From the NCBI GenBank assembly GCA_007026445.1, contig VDMD01000039.1:222263-286262 (forward strand): a stretch of 64,000 nt of DNA, written 5' to 3'. Numbering within the stretch: the first letter of the stretch is position 1; each line of letters begins with the position of its first letter. The notes under the pieces are model-generated. The model was not told the DNA's origin. It worked only from the letters and a program-made list of their open reading frames with translations, and searched no databases. A program made the position numbers and the translations under genes. The DNA is from Schizophyllum amplum. Its lineage: Eukaryota; Basidiomycota; Agaricomycetes; Agaricales; Schizophyllaceae. Shown here piece by piece: positions 48,690-59,596 of the stretch.

Positions 48690-50525
48690 CCTCCGCCGGC
48701 GACCGCGTCGTCAAGGGGCACGATGAAGAAGCGCCGAGTCCGAGGAAATGCCACGCACGCCGTACATCTTGAACATTCATCCCGGCCTCGGCTCATCGAC
48801 GTCGATGCCGACACGTGGGATCGTGCATGGCAGCTTACCATCCTGAACATGATGGGAAGACGCGGCGGAGTGAAGACTTCAGTAGACTGGCGGGCAATAT
48901 GCAACATCGGACGAGAGCATATAAGTAGATCCAGCGGGGGTAGCCAAAGGCAAATACAAGATGAGGTTTGTCACGTCCCAACGCCGAGTACCACTTCTGA
49001 TCGTCCGGGTGACTGTACGCCGCGTGTCGCGCCCACACCCATGAGCTGTAATCAGGCAGATTCGTTCTTCCGCACTGTCGTAGTGTGCGTGTATGCAAAG
49101 GTCACAATGTGTAAAGGGACCTCGACGAAAGGAAAGGGGCATGCACGGTGGTAGTCATATCCGCAATCGACAAGGTTGAAGTTGGTCGGAAAAGGCAGCA
49201 GTTGCTTGGCAATGTTTGGCTCGCGTTGAAGACGCCACGTGCGTGCACGTTGTCATCCTCACGTGCGTCTTGACCCACAGTCTCTCTCTCTCCCATCTGT
49301 CCAAGGTATTCGCTCTCTCGTTCGTCACCGCGGATATTACCTGGGCTATACAAGCCTCGTCTGGTTTTGCACAGAGCGCATAGGCGTCACGAAGATGGCT
49401 ATGCGCGATGACAGTCCTGAGCGCTTGACTATGGCAATAGCATCGCCTCCAAATACAAAAGAAGGCCCATCCTCCGGCATCTGCGACGCTTGCATCTTGA
49501 TTACCTGCGCTTACCTCAGCTCGAGCTCCTGTACCGCAAGAGCTGGCGCGTTGGTGAAACCAGCAACGCCCGAGCGGCGTTGACTGCACAGGAATCACGA
49601 TAAATCGCGCGCCCCATTCCCGGTGTACAGTAAATTCGTGCGCGAGTGCTCTTTTGGCATTCCAGAGCTGAAAGAGAGCGCAACTGTATTCATCCTGGTC
49701 GAAACCTGCTCACAGGCTCACCAGTTCGTCACGAACAATGTTCACAATCACGAGCAAATGGCAGTCACCCACTTCAGTGACGGCCGTGCGGTGAGCTTGT
49801 GCTTTCACAAAGAAACTCATACACTCATCTTTAGAATAGGGTTGAGATCAACGCGGAAACCCTGGCGTGGCTTGGGCGTGGCTTCGCCGCTTTACTGATC
49901 GTCGTCGGAAGGGTGTCGACCATTCCGTTCTGGAATCTGTTGCCGCCAAACTGTGGCCGTAGGCTCTTCACGCGCTGCCGCTGCTCGCTCCGTATGTCTG
50001 CATAAGTGGAAGCTCAACATAAGCACCTGATCATCAGGCAATGAAGCTTGAAGATGGGCGCAGGCACTCGAACATGTGTGACATCAACCAGACATCAACC
50101 CCGTAAAGGCGATGTCACGTTGCGCAAATTCCCACAGCCCCTTGCTCACAGCCCCATCCTCCTGACGGCGCCAGAGCTGTCCTCGCGCGCTACTATGTTA
50201 CTTCCACAGCAACACGCGCCACGATCTGCAGGACAGATCCCACCACGAGGGCGAATTCGTCTATAAAGATGCGCTCGGGAGCGTCACACAGCAACAGTCG
50301 TAGCTCGTCCTCTTCCTCCTCCCAGTTGCGACTCGTCAGACACCTGAAGCAGCGTGTTCTGAGAAGCAGAGTCCTTGTGCTCCGATCATTTACAAGGACT
50401 GCTACTGTGCTCCTCTTGATTGACTGCACCGTTGGCGCACCTGTCCCTCAGTCAAGCACCTCAAGTTTTCGCGCCATCATCGGTTTCGCACCGCCGTCGC
50501 TGGACGATTTAATCAGCACATCATT
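48690..50525. other. Intergenic, no gene recognised
   Basis: About 1.8 kb upstream of the xylanase. Short frames on both strands have no recognisable content and no splice support. It probably includes the regulatory region of the xylanase and the 5' leader of the gene at 50526. Confidence 0.45.
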
Positions 50526-51329
50526 ATGTCCGCGCCTTCCTACCGCCAGTATAATTATCAACCGGAGCGCTCCAATTCTACGCACAGCAGCAACAGCTCA
50601 CGAATGTCGGACAGCACGGTGAGTCTCTTGATCCTGGCTCGCGCTCCGTACATAAGCGCGCGACGCTGGGCGTCCAGCTCCCACCAAGTTCCACTTCTCT
50701 TTTCTCTTCTGTCCTTACCATAACTTATTCACCATTTCTGCCCACCGTCCTTCACCTGTGCTCACGATGCTTGCCTATACCCAGCGCACGCCAGGCGATG
50801 TCTCCGGCGCCGTACGCCACCTGCTCCTCGCCACGAAAGATTTGCAGGATCTCCTCACTCGATGGAGCCTTGGCCAGGCGACCGACGTCCAAGTCAGCGA
50901 CGCGTACGTCCGGTCGGGACGGACTTCAACCTGGCTGTCACGGCCTTCGCACATCATAACATCGAGCTAAGGTGTGTCCGACTCGCCAGACTTGCGCTCT
51001 CCCTCGCCTGCCTTCGTGCTACCCATCCGTCTATCATTACACCTCCCTTTCAGGATATACCGCACATCGCGCATTCCGTCTTCTCGTTCGCGCTCTTCGC
51101 GCATACTAATGCCCGTCACAGCGACATGCACTCCATACCCGCCGAGTTACGCGTCGTACTCGAGAGGTGCCTTGCCCAGGAGCCATCCTCGGAGGCGCTC
51201 GCGCGGCACATGCCCGGAATACGCACGGTTATATACCGCCTGTTGCAAGGGTTACAGCGGAGCAGGGCGCGTGGGAGGCGCAGCGCAGGCGGGCGACGGG
51301 CGGCGCGGGGGCGTAATGCTCATATATAG
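50526..51329 (+). pseudogene. Conserved fungal protein of unknown function, 1-bp deletion
   Basis: Exons as read: 50526-50618, 50785-50971, 51122-51329. The protein starts MSAPSYRQYNYQPERS, has the helical block GAVRHLLLATKDLQDLLTRW and SLGQATDVQVSDAYV, continues VGTDFNLAVTAFAHHNIEL, then DMHSIPAELRVVLERCLAQE and RTVIYRLLQGLQ. I recall this layout as a small conserved protein of many filamentous fungi, without a known function. The frame breaks at about 50910-50913: SDAYV(R) and VGTDFN are in different frames, one base being missing, with no splice signal to explain it. Either it is a very recent null allele or a base error in the assembly; all else looks intact. Confidence 0.6.
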
Positions 51330-54024
51330 AGGGCGTAGGCCATAGGAAGCGTGCTGGATTCTATCGTGCTGCGCGGACGACTTTACGACTCGCGATCCCA
51401 TGACAGCCACGACATTCGACGATTGAGCATTGAGTCCGCCCAGGCTCTAGAGTATATTTATGTGTAGACGAGCTGCTGTATCTTATTTACTAACTCATGT
51501 ATCATGACAAACAGTTCTGCAAGTACCTCTTGCCTCCAAACACCCTTGCTGAAGTCACTTGCGCGGTTGCTGAGTAGGGGAGTTACTAGCAACTCGAATG
51601 ACCCAGCTGCGGCGGCCAGCAGCGGGAGTCAAGGTCTCATCCGAGAAATACCCTATCTGATCCATCTCATTCCTAAGAAGACGAGTCTACTGGTACGAAT
51701 GCATGAGGCAGGACACCCGTGCAGCACGGTAAACGTAGCTAAGTAGCTTGCGATACTGGTGGGGGTTGTCCTAGCTAACTAGCTATGCGATCGCGCTTGC
51801 GCGCAGTCCCAGCTTGTACCCTCGGTCCCAGGCTCCTCTCGCGGGCTTGCGGTGACGCACCAGGTGTACCCTCCTGTATACCAGGGTCCTCGCCTCCGTC
51901 CCAGGGTCCTGACTGAGTCGTAGGTGCGTGATACGACAGAGATACATGGGGTCGCATGTCGTCGAGTCCCAGCATCCCAGCGTCCCGGCGTCTCAGCTCG
52001 CGGCGTGACGATGACGTCGCAAGTCGAACATGCAGGCACGTGGTCACCGCGCGTCGCGTCCGCGTCCGCGTCGGCGACGCGCTCGACGACAAGCGCTTGC
52101 TTCTCCCTTCGTTGTGGCATACACAATCTCTGCACTCACGATCAATGTCACTCTGAGAGTATCAGCAACTCCGTATATTAAGTACTAGCAGATCACGTCC
52201 AACTTGTTCAGTACAGAGGTATGGCTGAAAGCACTACCCAGGCATAGAGACCAATGGCTCTGCTTATCCCGGAGAGACAGGTCGACAAGACACGACGGGC
52301 GCGCTGGGTGCACGAGCGATGAGACAGCTTTGGGGCAGGTGATATCGCATCATTGATGCGCCTGATGCGCCTGATGCGCTCGTGCGCGCGCCCTCTGAAG
52401 GACGTTCACCGTTGGTTCACGGTGTCCTGCACTATGCCCCCTTGCCGGCGTCTCTAGGAAAGGTAGAATAAGTCCTCCATAGTGTGTGCTGCCTGTTCCA
52501 ACCTCGACTGCATCTCCTTATGGGCCCTGATCTTCTTGCCGCGTTGCTGGTTTGCCCCCGCCTTTGCCTTCAAGAACGTCTGTGAGTCGAAGAAATGCAA
52601 TTAAGGGTGTCAGGCTTGCTGGAATGGGTGGGGGATCACTCATGGCAAAGGCTTGGGGGTTGCTGCCAAGGATAAATTACTTTCATAAACCAGATTCGAC
52701 AGTTTGTGCGATAGTGGGCAACTACTGAATCGAGTTGTACTTACCAACTTGTTCTGTGCTTTGGCACAAGGTGGCTTCCAGCCCCACCATATCATGTGGT
52801 GCAACCGGACATCATTTAATGCGGCTCATGTGGTTATGCCGGACGTCCGCCGGTTATCCTCCGGACCCACCTCAGGCGTGTGGCCTGTTCGACCATATGA
52901 TGTGGGTAGCCCTGCCTTTCAGCTCATGCGAGCCCGCCGCCCGTCCATGTCACTTGGGCCTGCAGCTCCATTACATTACCCACACATACAGCACTCACAC
53001 ACGTTAGCCTTCCTAGAGCATGTGGTGTCTCTTTCAATCAGGGACTAAGCTCATGCACGTCGCTGATCTCAGCCAGACACCTGCCGGTTCAATGACAATC
53101 AATTTGGGGGTGCAAACCGGCAACTTTATATATACAACTCGGCTCATTGTCCCCTCATCTGAACCTCGTATCGTATGCGGGTGTGATGACGGTTGATGTT
53201 ATGTATGGAGACGAGGCTATCAGGACGTTTGATTGTAGGGGGGACGACACCATGACCACAGTATACACTGAATGATTACAATGATTTGAATGAGGGGGTG
53301 AATGTGCAACGTGGACGGGTCCGGTATTTGTGAGGTTGCGCTGGCCATGAATCGCGTGGTCGACCACCGGTCCCATATCGGCGTTCCGACGTGACTGGAT
53401 GAACGGCGCGCCCACAGGCCATGTTTGCCATTGCCACGCTTTCTCCAGCGTGCACATCCTCTAGTACTGCCGATCAACGGTATGCATCGGAAGAAAACCA
53501 GCCCGTCGCACCTGGTTGTGTTTCAACGCCCAGTCTCTCCCGCCCCTCTGCTAACCGACCATCATGCCTGCAAACAATCTGCTAGCGGTCATGAGCGAAG
53601 ACCCACACTCCTTCGCCGGCAGAGCGAATTGAGACATCGTTGCCAGCACGTCGTGAGAGTAAGGTGAAAGAAAAAAAAAACACGGGCTGTCAGGTGGTCA
53701 CGTGAACTTATGTAACTTGGCTTGAGGGCCGGCCAAGCGTACTTGATACTTGTGACTTTGGGATCATTCAGCCGCACGCCCATGAGTATGCGAAAGGAAA
53801 TTCCTTGAGCCTCACGCATCCAAATATTCAGAACTGTTGCACAAGGAGCTACAAGTGGACACAGAGATGACTTGATGTGATATTAAATTTAAGTATGTAC
53901 TACCGAGTCCATGCGGCGCCCAAACGATATGCGGCAAAGAACAAGAAGATCACAAGATACTCAACATCCCCGGCCTTGAACGATACGCCAGCAGTCTACA
54001 CAGCGGATGACACCCGTGTCTTTC
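51330..54024. other. Gene-poor region, 2.7 kb
   Basis: No gene supported. Small features: three GATGCGCCT units at about 52355-52380; two near-palindromes around ACCATATCATGTGGT (52786) and ACCATATGATGTGG (52891); and an intron-like junction on the minus strand near 52585. The last of these is followed by a short Lys/Gln-rich frame ending at 52458 (ANQQRGKKIRAHKEMQSRLE), which may be the last exon of a lost gene. Confidence 0.4.
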
Positions 54025-56081
54025 CTAGTCTCCGCCAGACGTCATGGGTCCTGAGGGGACCTCTGCAACGTATCCTTCAGCCAGCCCCCTTCCTTCAGCA
54101 TGCGGCTCACCAAAATTCGTATGGGTCAACACGTTGTACAGGCGATCCCCCGTCCTCTCCACAACAGTTCTGGGGGCCAGCATCACCCGCACAGTCTGTA
54201 GCTGCTCAGCATGCTGGAAACGAAGAACGACCATTACTTCTTCCGGGCGTAGATCATCACGATCCGCTGCCGTCGTAACATCAATGTCCGTCGGAGGATA
54301 GCTGACATGTGGGCCCAGCGTCATCTCAACTTGCGGCATGGAAGCTGCACCGTAGCGACGGACCAGCGTCCAGTATTCTTTCTGAACGAAGAGGCGGGCA
54401 AATGCCACCGCGCGTACAACGATCCGCGGTGGCAAGCCACCTGCAGAGACCAGTTAGCAAAATCTGATGATCATCATATTTCGTAGCGAGAATACATACT
54501 CTGAGAGCAGCTATCCTTGTGCCCACTGTTCCAGTGAGCGCGCTGGCAGCCTTTCGAGCAGTACAGGACCTCGCCACATCTGCAGTGGTACAACTTCGGT
54601 CGTCTCTTCTCCTTGCGCGAACACTATGGCGGCGGTCAGTTAATCACCAGCTACCTCTCGACTGGCACTCACACCGACGACACCACATACTTGGAGGGCA
54701 CTGGCCCAGTCGGCTTCCTCCTCCTCCAGGATTCGGTAGCTCATTCGCATCAGCTTCGCGGTGTAAGCTACATCCTCGTCCACATCCACACCAGGTCGTA
54801 TCATGTCCCTCAAGATCCGCTGGTTGTACCGACGTAGACCCAATACAGCTTCTCGGATGCATCCGTGCATGATGAGATGGATTTCGGACCCTTGCGAAGG
54901 CATAACGGTTATACACCCGAATACCCCTCGACGCAGGGCGCAACGGGCGTTGTGAACATCTTGCCAACAAAGGCGAACGACCAGCCTGTATATCGTCATG
55001 CGTTCCCGGGTATCGGAGCCGACGTAGTAACCCCTCTTGAGGAGATTCACCGCCTGTGCCACGAGAGGTGCAGGGCATCGACCGGAGAGGCCGAGTGGCC
55101 TACATAGCAGACACGTGCGCGCAAACAAGCACCAATCGTGAACCAGCGTCTCGCCGCCATTCTGGCGACCGAACGCAAGAGACTCCCATAGGGGCGGTTG
55201 ACCTCCGATAAGGCGCATGTAGTCCGCCAGCAGAAGGGCTAGCTCCGTGGGTCGGTCCTCGAAGGCGCGCTGGAATTCGGCCGCTAGTGATCGTCGAAGG
55301 AAGACGCAGTGGGAGCGCAGAAGGAGATGGGGGACCGTCATGAGAAAAATTTGGACTCTCGTGACCACCGTCTTCTCCGTCATGACATCCACCACCTGCA
55401 TGTAGGGGTCGTACAGCCATTTCGACCACCCGCGTATGAGAAATGCGGCAAGCCGCTCGTCGCAGCATAGTCCGGCTCCAGTCCGCCTTGTTGTGCAGCA
55501 GTGATGACATATTGTGACATACGTGCAGATTGTAGTGTAACAGGTGGTTACCAGCACTTGTCGGACGAAGTGTGTGGGAATCGCGTCGAGGTCTTGTTGA
55601 CGTTGTCCCATCGGCAGAAGGAAATCGGCCCAGAGGAACGCCCGAGCGAAGAAAGAAGGCCCCAGTCCTTCCGACAGTCTGCGGTCTCCGGTTTGGAGGC
55701 CCAACCGACACGCAAATCCGGCGGCGTCCAACGCCCCACCGACCAAACGCGCGATGCTGTTGCCCTCTGCGCTTTGCAGCCAATCAACCCACACGACATT
55801 TTGGGGAAGATCCCGCGCGAGCACCTCGTGCAAGAGCTCGCGCTTGAAGAGGACGCGCTTGATCTGCCGAATACTGGATGCAAGGGCGGCCTCATTCGAG
55901 CCACTGTCAAGGAGGGAGAATGCATCAGACAAGTCCAGCATCAGGGAGCAGACTTCCTTCATGAGGGCGGCCGTAGCGTGGTCAATCCACTCTGCCGATA
56001 GATCAGCGAATACTGCGCACTAGAGAAGGCGGGACACTCACCTGGTTGCACGCCGTTGAGCGGAGCACTGGTTGACGGCAT
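54025..56081 (-). CDS. MYND-type zinc-finger protein (agaricomycete family)
   Basis: Exons 56081-56042, 55991-54691, 54623-54500 and 54440-54025; 626 aa, phases close. A long helical N-terminal region (for example LADYMRLIGGQPPLWESLAF) precedes a MYND finger near residue 450: YHCRCGEVLYCSKGCQRAHW then NSGHKDSC. The first zinc-ligand pair is reduced (one Cys, created at the exon 2/3 join, followed by a Lys/Arg run). This is common in this expanded family but means one ligand is unclear. The C-terminal domain (EYWTLVRRYGAASMPQVEMT) has no known fold to me. A Cys-rich stretch (TICTYVTICHHCCTTRR) in exon 2 may be an unspliced 36-nt intron (GTATGT...AACAAG). Divergent from the H3-tail gene, with 365 bp between starts. 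Confidence 0.8.
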
Positions 56082-56445
56082 CGTCAATTTGGCGTTAGCG
56101 GCGGTGGTGGGCGACTGGAGGGGGGTGTCAAGAAGATGAGCGCTGAAGTGGCCATCATATATCAAAGTTCCGTTAAGCGCCGTCCGTCTACAATTGCGTC
56201 TTGCCTTTCCCGGTCCATCGATTCCATCGCAATCAGCCTCTCAATTTTTATTGCACGGTCCGTGCCCCGCTTACGGCAGTTCACACCTGTCCCAAGAAAG
56301 TATAATAAGTATAATCGAATTTGATGGATGCCGAGAACATAGGGCGGGGCACGTGCGTTGCGCGTGATAATGACGCGTGGTGCATCACCGCCAGATCACC
56401 GCGATCACCGTACGGCGCCTCTCTGGCCTCTCTCGGACTTCCACC
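56082..56445. promoter_or_regulatory. Shared promoter of MYND and H3-tail-mimic genes
   Basis: Only 364 bp separate the two divergent ATG codons. The region has CT-rich runs, an A/T run near 56296-56325 (GTATAATAAGTATAATCG) and no third gene. Co-regulation of the two genes is possible. Confidence 0.45.
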
Positions 56446-57050
56446 ATGGGCAGAACCCGGCAGACTGCACGCAAGTCAACCGGAGGTATGGCCGACACGC
56501 TCGCTTTATCCTTGACCAGGGCATGACTGACATCATCCCAAGGCAAACCGCCTCGCAAGGGTCCCCCCCGTCCGCGTCCGATCGTCATTCCGTCCCGCGG
56601 GACGCCTGAGCCTACCGACGAGGAGCGGCTTGCCGCTTTGCGCACCAAGGCCGACCTCCGCAACGGCGTACGCATGCGCGACTGCGTGATCGCCAAGCTA
56701 CGTCGCAAGGTGCGCCAGCGGGACGAGGCTCTGGACGCGTTGCAAGATGACTATGATGTACTGCAAGACGACGACGACGAGAAGGAGGACACGATCCTAG
56801 AGCTGGAGGAAGACATGCTTGGTATGGCAGCCGAGGTGTGTACTGCAGCCTTTTGTTCGAGCGCTGGTCCTGACAGCCGCCATGTCAGCTCGAGCACTTG
56901 CGGGAGACTGAGGCTGCCTTGACCTCCAGTCAGACTGCCCTGGACAAGCGTATCGCCGACCTCCTTACAGAGGTTGCTATACTGTCCCGCGCGTGCGACT
57001 GCAAGAGGAGCAGGGCGACCTCTTTCTCTAGCGAAGATGACGCGCTGTAG
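56446..57050 (+). CDS. Histone H3 tail-like N-terminus on an acidic coiled-coil protein
   Basis: Exons 56446-56485, 56543-56835, 56889-57050; 164 aa, phases close. After Met the protein reads GRTRQTARKSTGGKPPRK, which matches histone H3 residues 1-18 at 15 of 18 positions (A1G, K4R, A15P); K9, S10, K14 and K18 are kept. A Pro/Arg linker follows, then a long charged coiled coil (LRRKVRQRDEALDALQDDYD, DDDDEKEDTILELEEDMLGM) and a second helical part (LEHLRETEAALTSSQTALDK). There is no histone fold. The protein would display an H3-like tail, perhaps to readers or writers of H3K9, H3S10 or H3K14, while lacking the K4 acceptor. Function is inference; I recall H3-tail-like N-termini in other agaricomycete proteins but no characterised one. 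Confidence 0.8.
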
Positions 57051-57239
57051 AACCTGGCATGTGTATATCCTCGTATCGCGTTCTGTATCTGCCTCGTCGT
57101 GTGTTCATGTGGTCAATCTATGCAACGCAGTGCAGTTCTTCATGCAACCCATTGTACGCAAGGCTGTTCAGACAGACAAGCAACAATCAAGAATCCGAAA
57201 GACCATGTCTGTCGGCGATGCCCTACATGTTCGCAGTGC

Positions 57240-59076
57240 CTACATGTTCGCAAAGTACTCTGCCCAGCCCATTCCTGCGTACGCCGATGGCCCTACCTTG
57301 TACTTTTGCCACCACTGTGCGGTCTTGTTAGCTACACAGGCGCGGCACGTCGCTGCATGGGCCGCATCACCGTCCCACCGGACTACTGTCGGCTTCAGTT
57401 CTCCGCCGCCGTCGTCGCATCGGCCCTTTACAGGGGCCATCATGAGATGCCAGTGGTCGACACAGAAGCGCGGCACGGCATGAACGGTGCACGCCTTCCC
57501 TCCATGCAGTGCGGCTAGCGCACGGCGCTCTAGCGCGTTCTCCGACATCCACCACGAGCCGCCGCCAAGGAAAAGCTCCGCGAGGTTCGGCAGAAAGCTG
57601 GAGTCGCGGGCCAAAAGGTGGAAAAACATTGCCCGACAAGGATAGCAGTGGCTGAATCCCCTGGTCGAGCCGTCCGCATCGCCCCAGGCCTCTTCGAAGT
57701 CGTCCTCGTTGTCGCTGTCGTCGGAGCTGCTCCCATCCCCAGGCTGGTCGCGGTTGCATAAGCGTGGGCCCCCCCTTTCACGAACCCAGGCGTAGTTAGT
57801 GACGCGGAGAGTCTCCAGCAGGACCAGCTTGCGGAGCAACGCGACCAGCGTACACTGGCTGACCTGCGTGCCGATCAAGCTCAGGCTGCGCAGCCCGCTC
57901 ACCGTGGTCCCCCAGCCGATGAGCGCGTCATCGAATCCGTCCCACGGTGGACTTATGTCGTTCGTGCCGATGGCCAGGTTTTCCAAGGCGGGCGTCTTGC
58001 ACATGGGCAGCAGTTTGCCCAAGACCCGGGGGGTGGCAGTGATGACGAGGCTACGCAGGCGTCTCAGCCTCACAGGCTGTGCGTCAGCGACATCGTCGCA
58101 GTCTTCGTCGCCGAACAGCATCATCGAGAGCTCGTTATCTGAGAAAGTGACAGACACTAGCGGGCAGCCCGCCACGGCACGAAGGATCCTTAGAAGGCTG
58201 GCTGCGCACCGGTGAGGAAAGCTGATCACCAGAACCGAGAGATGGTGAAAGCCGCCGAGGAGCGTTGCAAATGGTCTCGCAGCGCAGGTTGTGTCGAACC
58301 CGCGGGTCTGATTGAGATGCAGTCTCCCGCATTGCGAGAGCGGAAGCTGCCATAGGCTCTGGGCGAAGTTCTCCAAGAGTGTCAATGCGATGATGTGTGG
58401 GTCGGCGGTGCAACCCTCACCTGAAAGTGCTGAGCGTGATACTCCCCCAAATTCAGGCAGACGCCTTTCGGACGAGCTCCCTGCAACAGCTGCAGTTGGG
58501 CCGCCGACCAGGTCGTCAGGCTGTCACCGAAACTCCCATACACCAGGCAGACAGCGCGCCATCGGCTGACGTCCGTGAGACCCGCCATGATGGGGAGGTC
58601 GCGCTGAGGGTTTCCAAACAACACGTTTATCGCGCAAGCGCGCCGATCGATCGTAAGGGTCAACGACGACGGCCGTGCTGCACCTGTCGTTGCGCTGACA
58701 CAGTCCGTGCGCCAATGCGCGTTTTGGATGAGATCGCGGAATCGTGAACACACATGGGATAATCTGGCGTATTCTGCGCGTTAGGAGAATCAGCATACTT
58801 GGAACAGAGCACGCACCTCCTGAGGGTGTCCGAGCCCAGAACGTCATAACCCCCTGTAGCTCCGCCGGCCCCGTAACCCAGAAGCGCACTTCCCTCCCCG
58901 TGATAGCCTACCGTGGCCCCCCGCCAGCAGGCCGCAAACACGCCTGGGTGGAGGCCCTCCGGATAAACCGCCTGCTGCATTGCGTCAGTCACGCCTTCGG
59001 CCCATTCAAGCTGGAGGATGCGGGTGATGAGTTCATTGGGAATAGCAAGGAGCGGCGATGAGCGGAACTTCGACAT
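57240..59076 (-). CDS. F-box/LRR protein
   Basis: Exons 59076-58817, 58763-58421, 58346-57240; 569 aa, phases close. The F-box lies at the N-terminus (LLAIPNELITRILQLEW, with LSHVCSRFRDLIQNAHWRT created at the exon 1/2 join). Exon 1 carries an unusual Gly/Tyr-rich insertion (VGYHGEGSALLGYGAGGATG). Leucine-rich repeats fill the rest (LRSLVITATPRVLGKLLPMC, LRSLSLIGTQVSQCTLVALL), interrupted by an acidic loop (SSSDDSDNEDDFEEAW). Likely an SCF substrate receptor. It is convergent with the H3-tail gene, about 190 bp away. Confidence 0.82.
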
Positions 59077-59340
59077 TCGGCGACGTAAAGAGATACCAAA
59101 CAAGACAACGTCTCGACATTCGACGTATCCACGTGGTCATATTCTCACGGTCACGGTGACTCCCAATGTTGAAGTTCTCCGGCCATTGTTTCGAAAGCAC
59201 CTAGCACATTAGACTCAGAGAGGCAAGCAGGGTAAGGCGGTAGAGCAGAGGTCCTGTATTAACTGTGTATATAGAGCATGAATGACGATGCGTGTGCAAG
59301 GGAGGTCTGTAGGAGCGTGTATGAGGACCCCAGCACGTAC

Positions 59341-59580
59341 GAAGGAATATAATTGAGCAGCGCTCGATGTCGTCCAAGGGTATGTTAAGTAAGAGAGGAA
59401 GGAACGATACGTGAAGGAATGTAATGGAGCAGCGCTCGATGTCGTCCAAGGGTATGTTAAGTAAGAGAGGAAGGAACGATACGTGTGCGAGGTTAAGAAA
59501 CCCAGCTTGTAAGAAAGAGTGTGTCAGAGTAGCGCGCGACGTCGCTCAAGGGTATCAGATGAGAGGGAAGCAGGATACGT
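59341..59580. repeat. 72-bp tandem repeat, two near-identical and one diverged copy
   Basis: Unit 1 59341-59412 and unit 2 59413-59484 differ at two positions; unit 3 (59509-59580) is diverged but keeps GTCG.TCAAGGGTAT and GGATACGT. It lies just 3' of the gene ending at 59597. Confidence 0.9.
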
Positions 59581-59596
59581 ATGGACGCCCGCCACA

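Noticed and set aside
52458..52660. Short minus-strand Lys/Gln-rich frame after an AG acceptor-like site
   Set aside because: May be a relic last exon, but too short and without upstream exons.
55100..55783. 227-codon frame overlapping the MYND gene
   Set aside because: Shadow of the coding exon in another frame; the MYND frame has the family signature.
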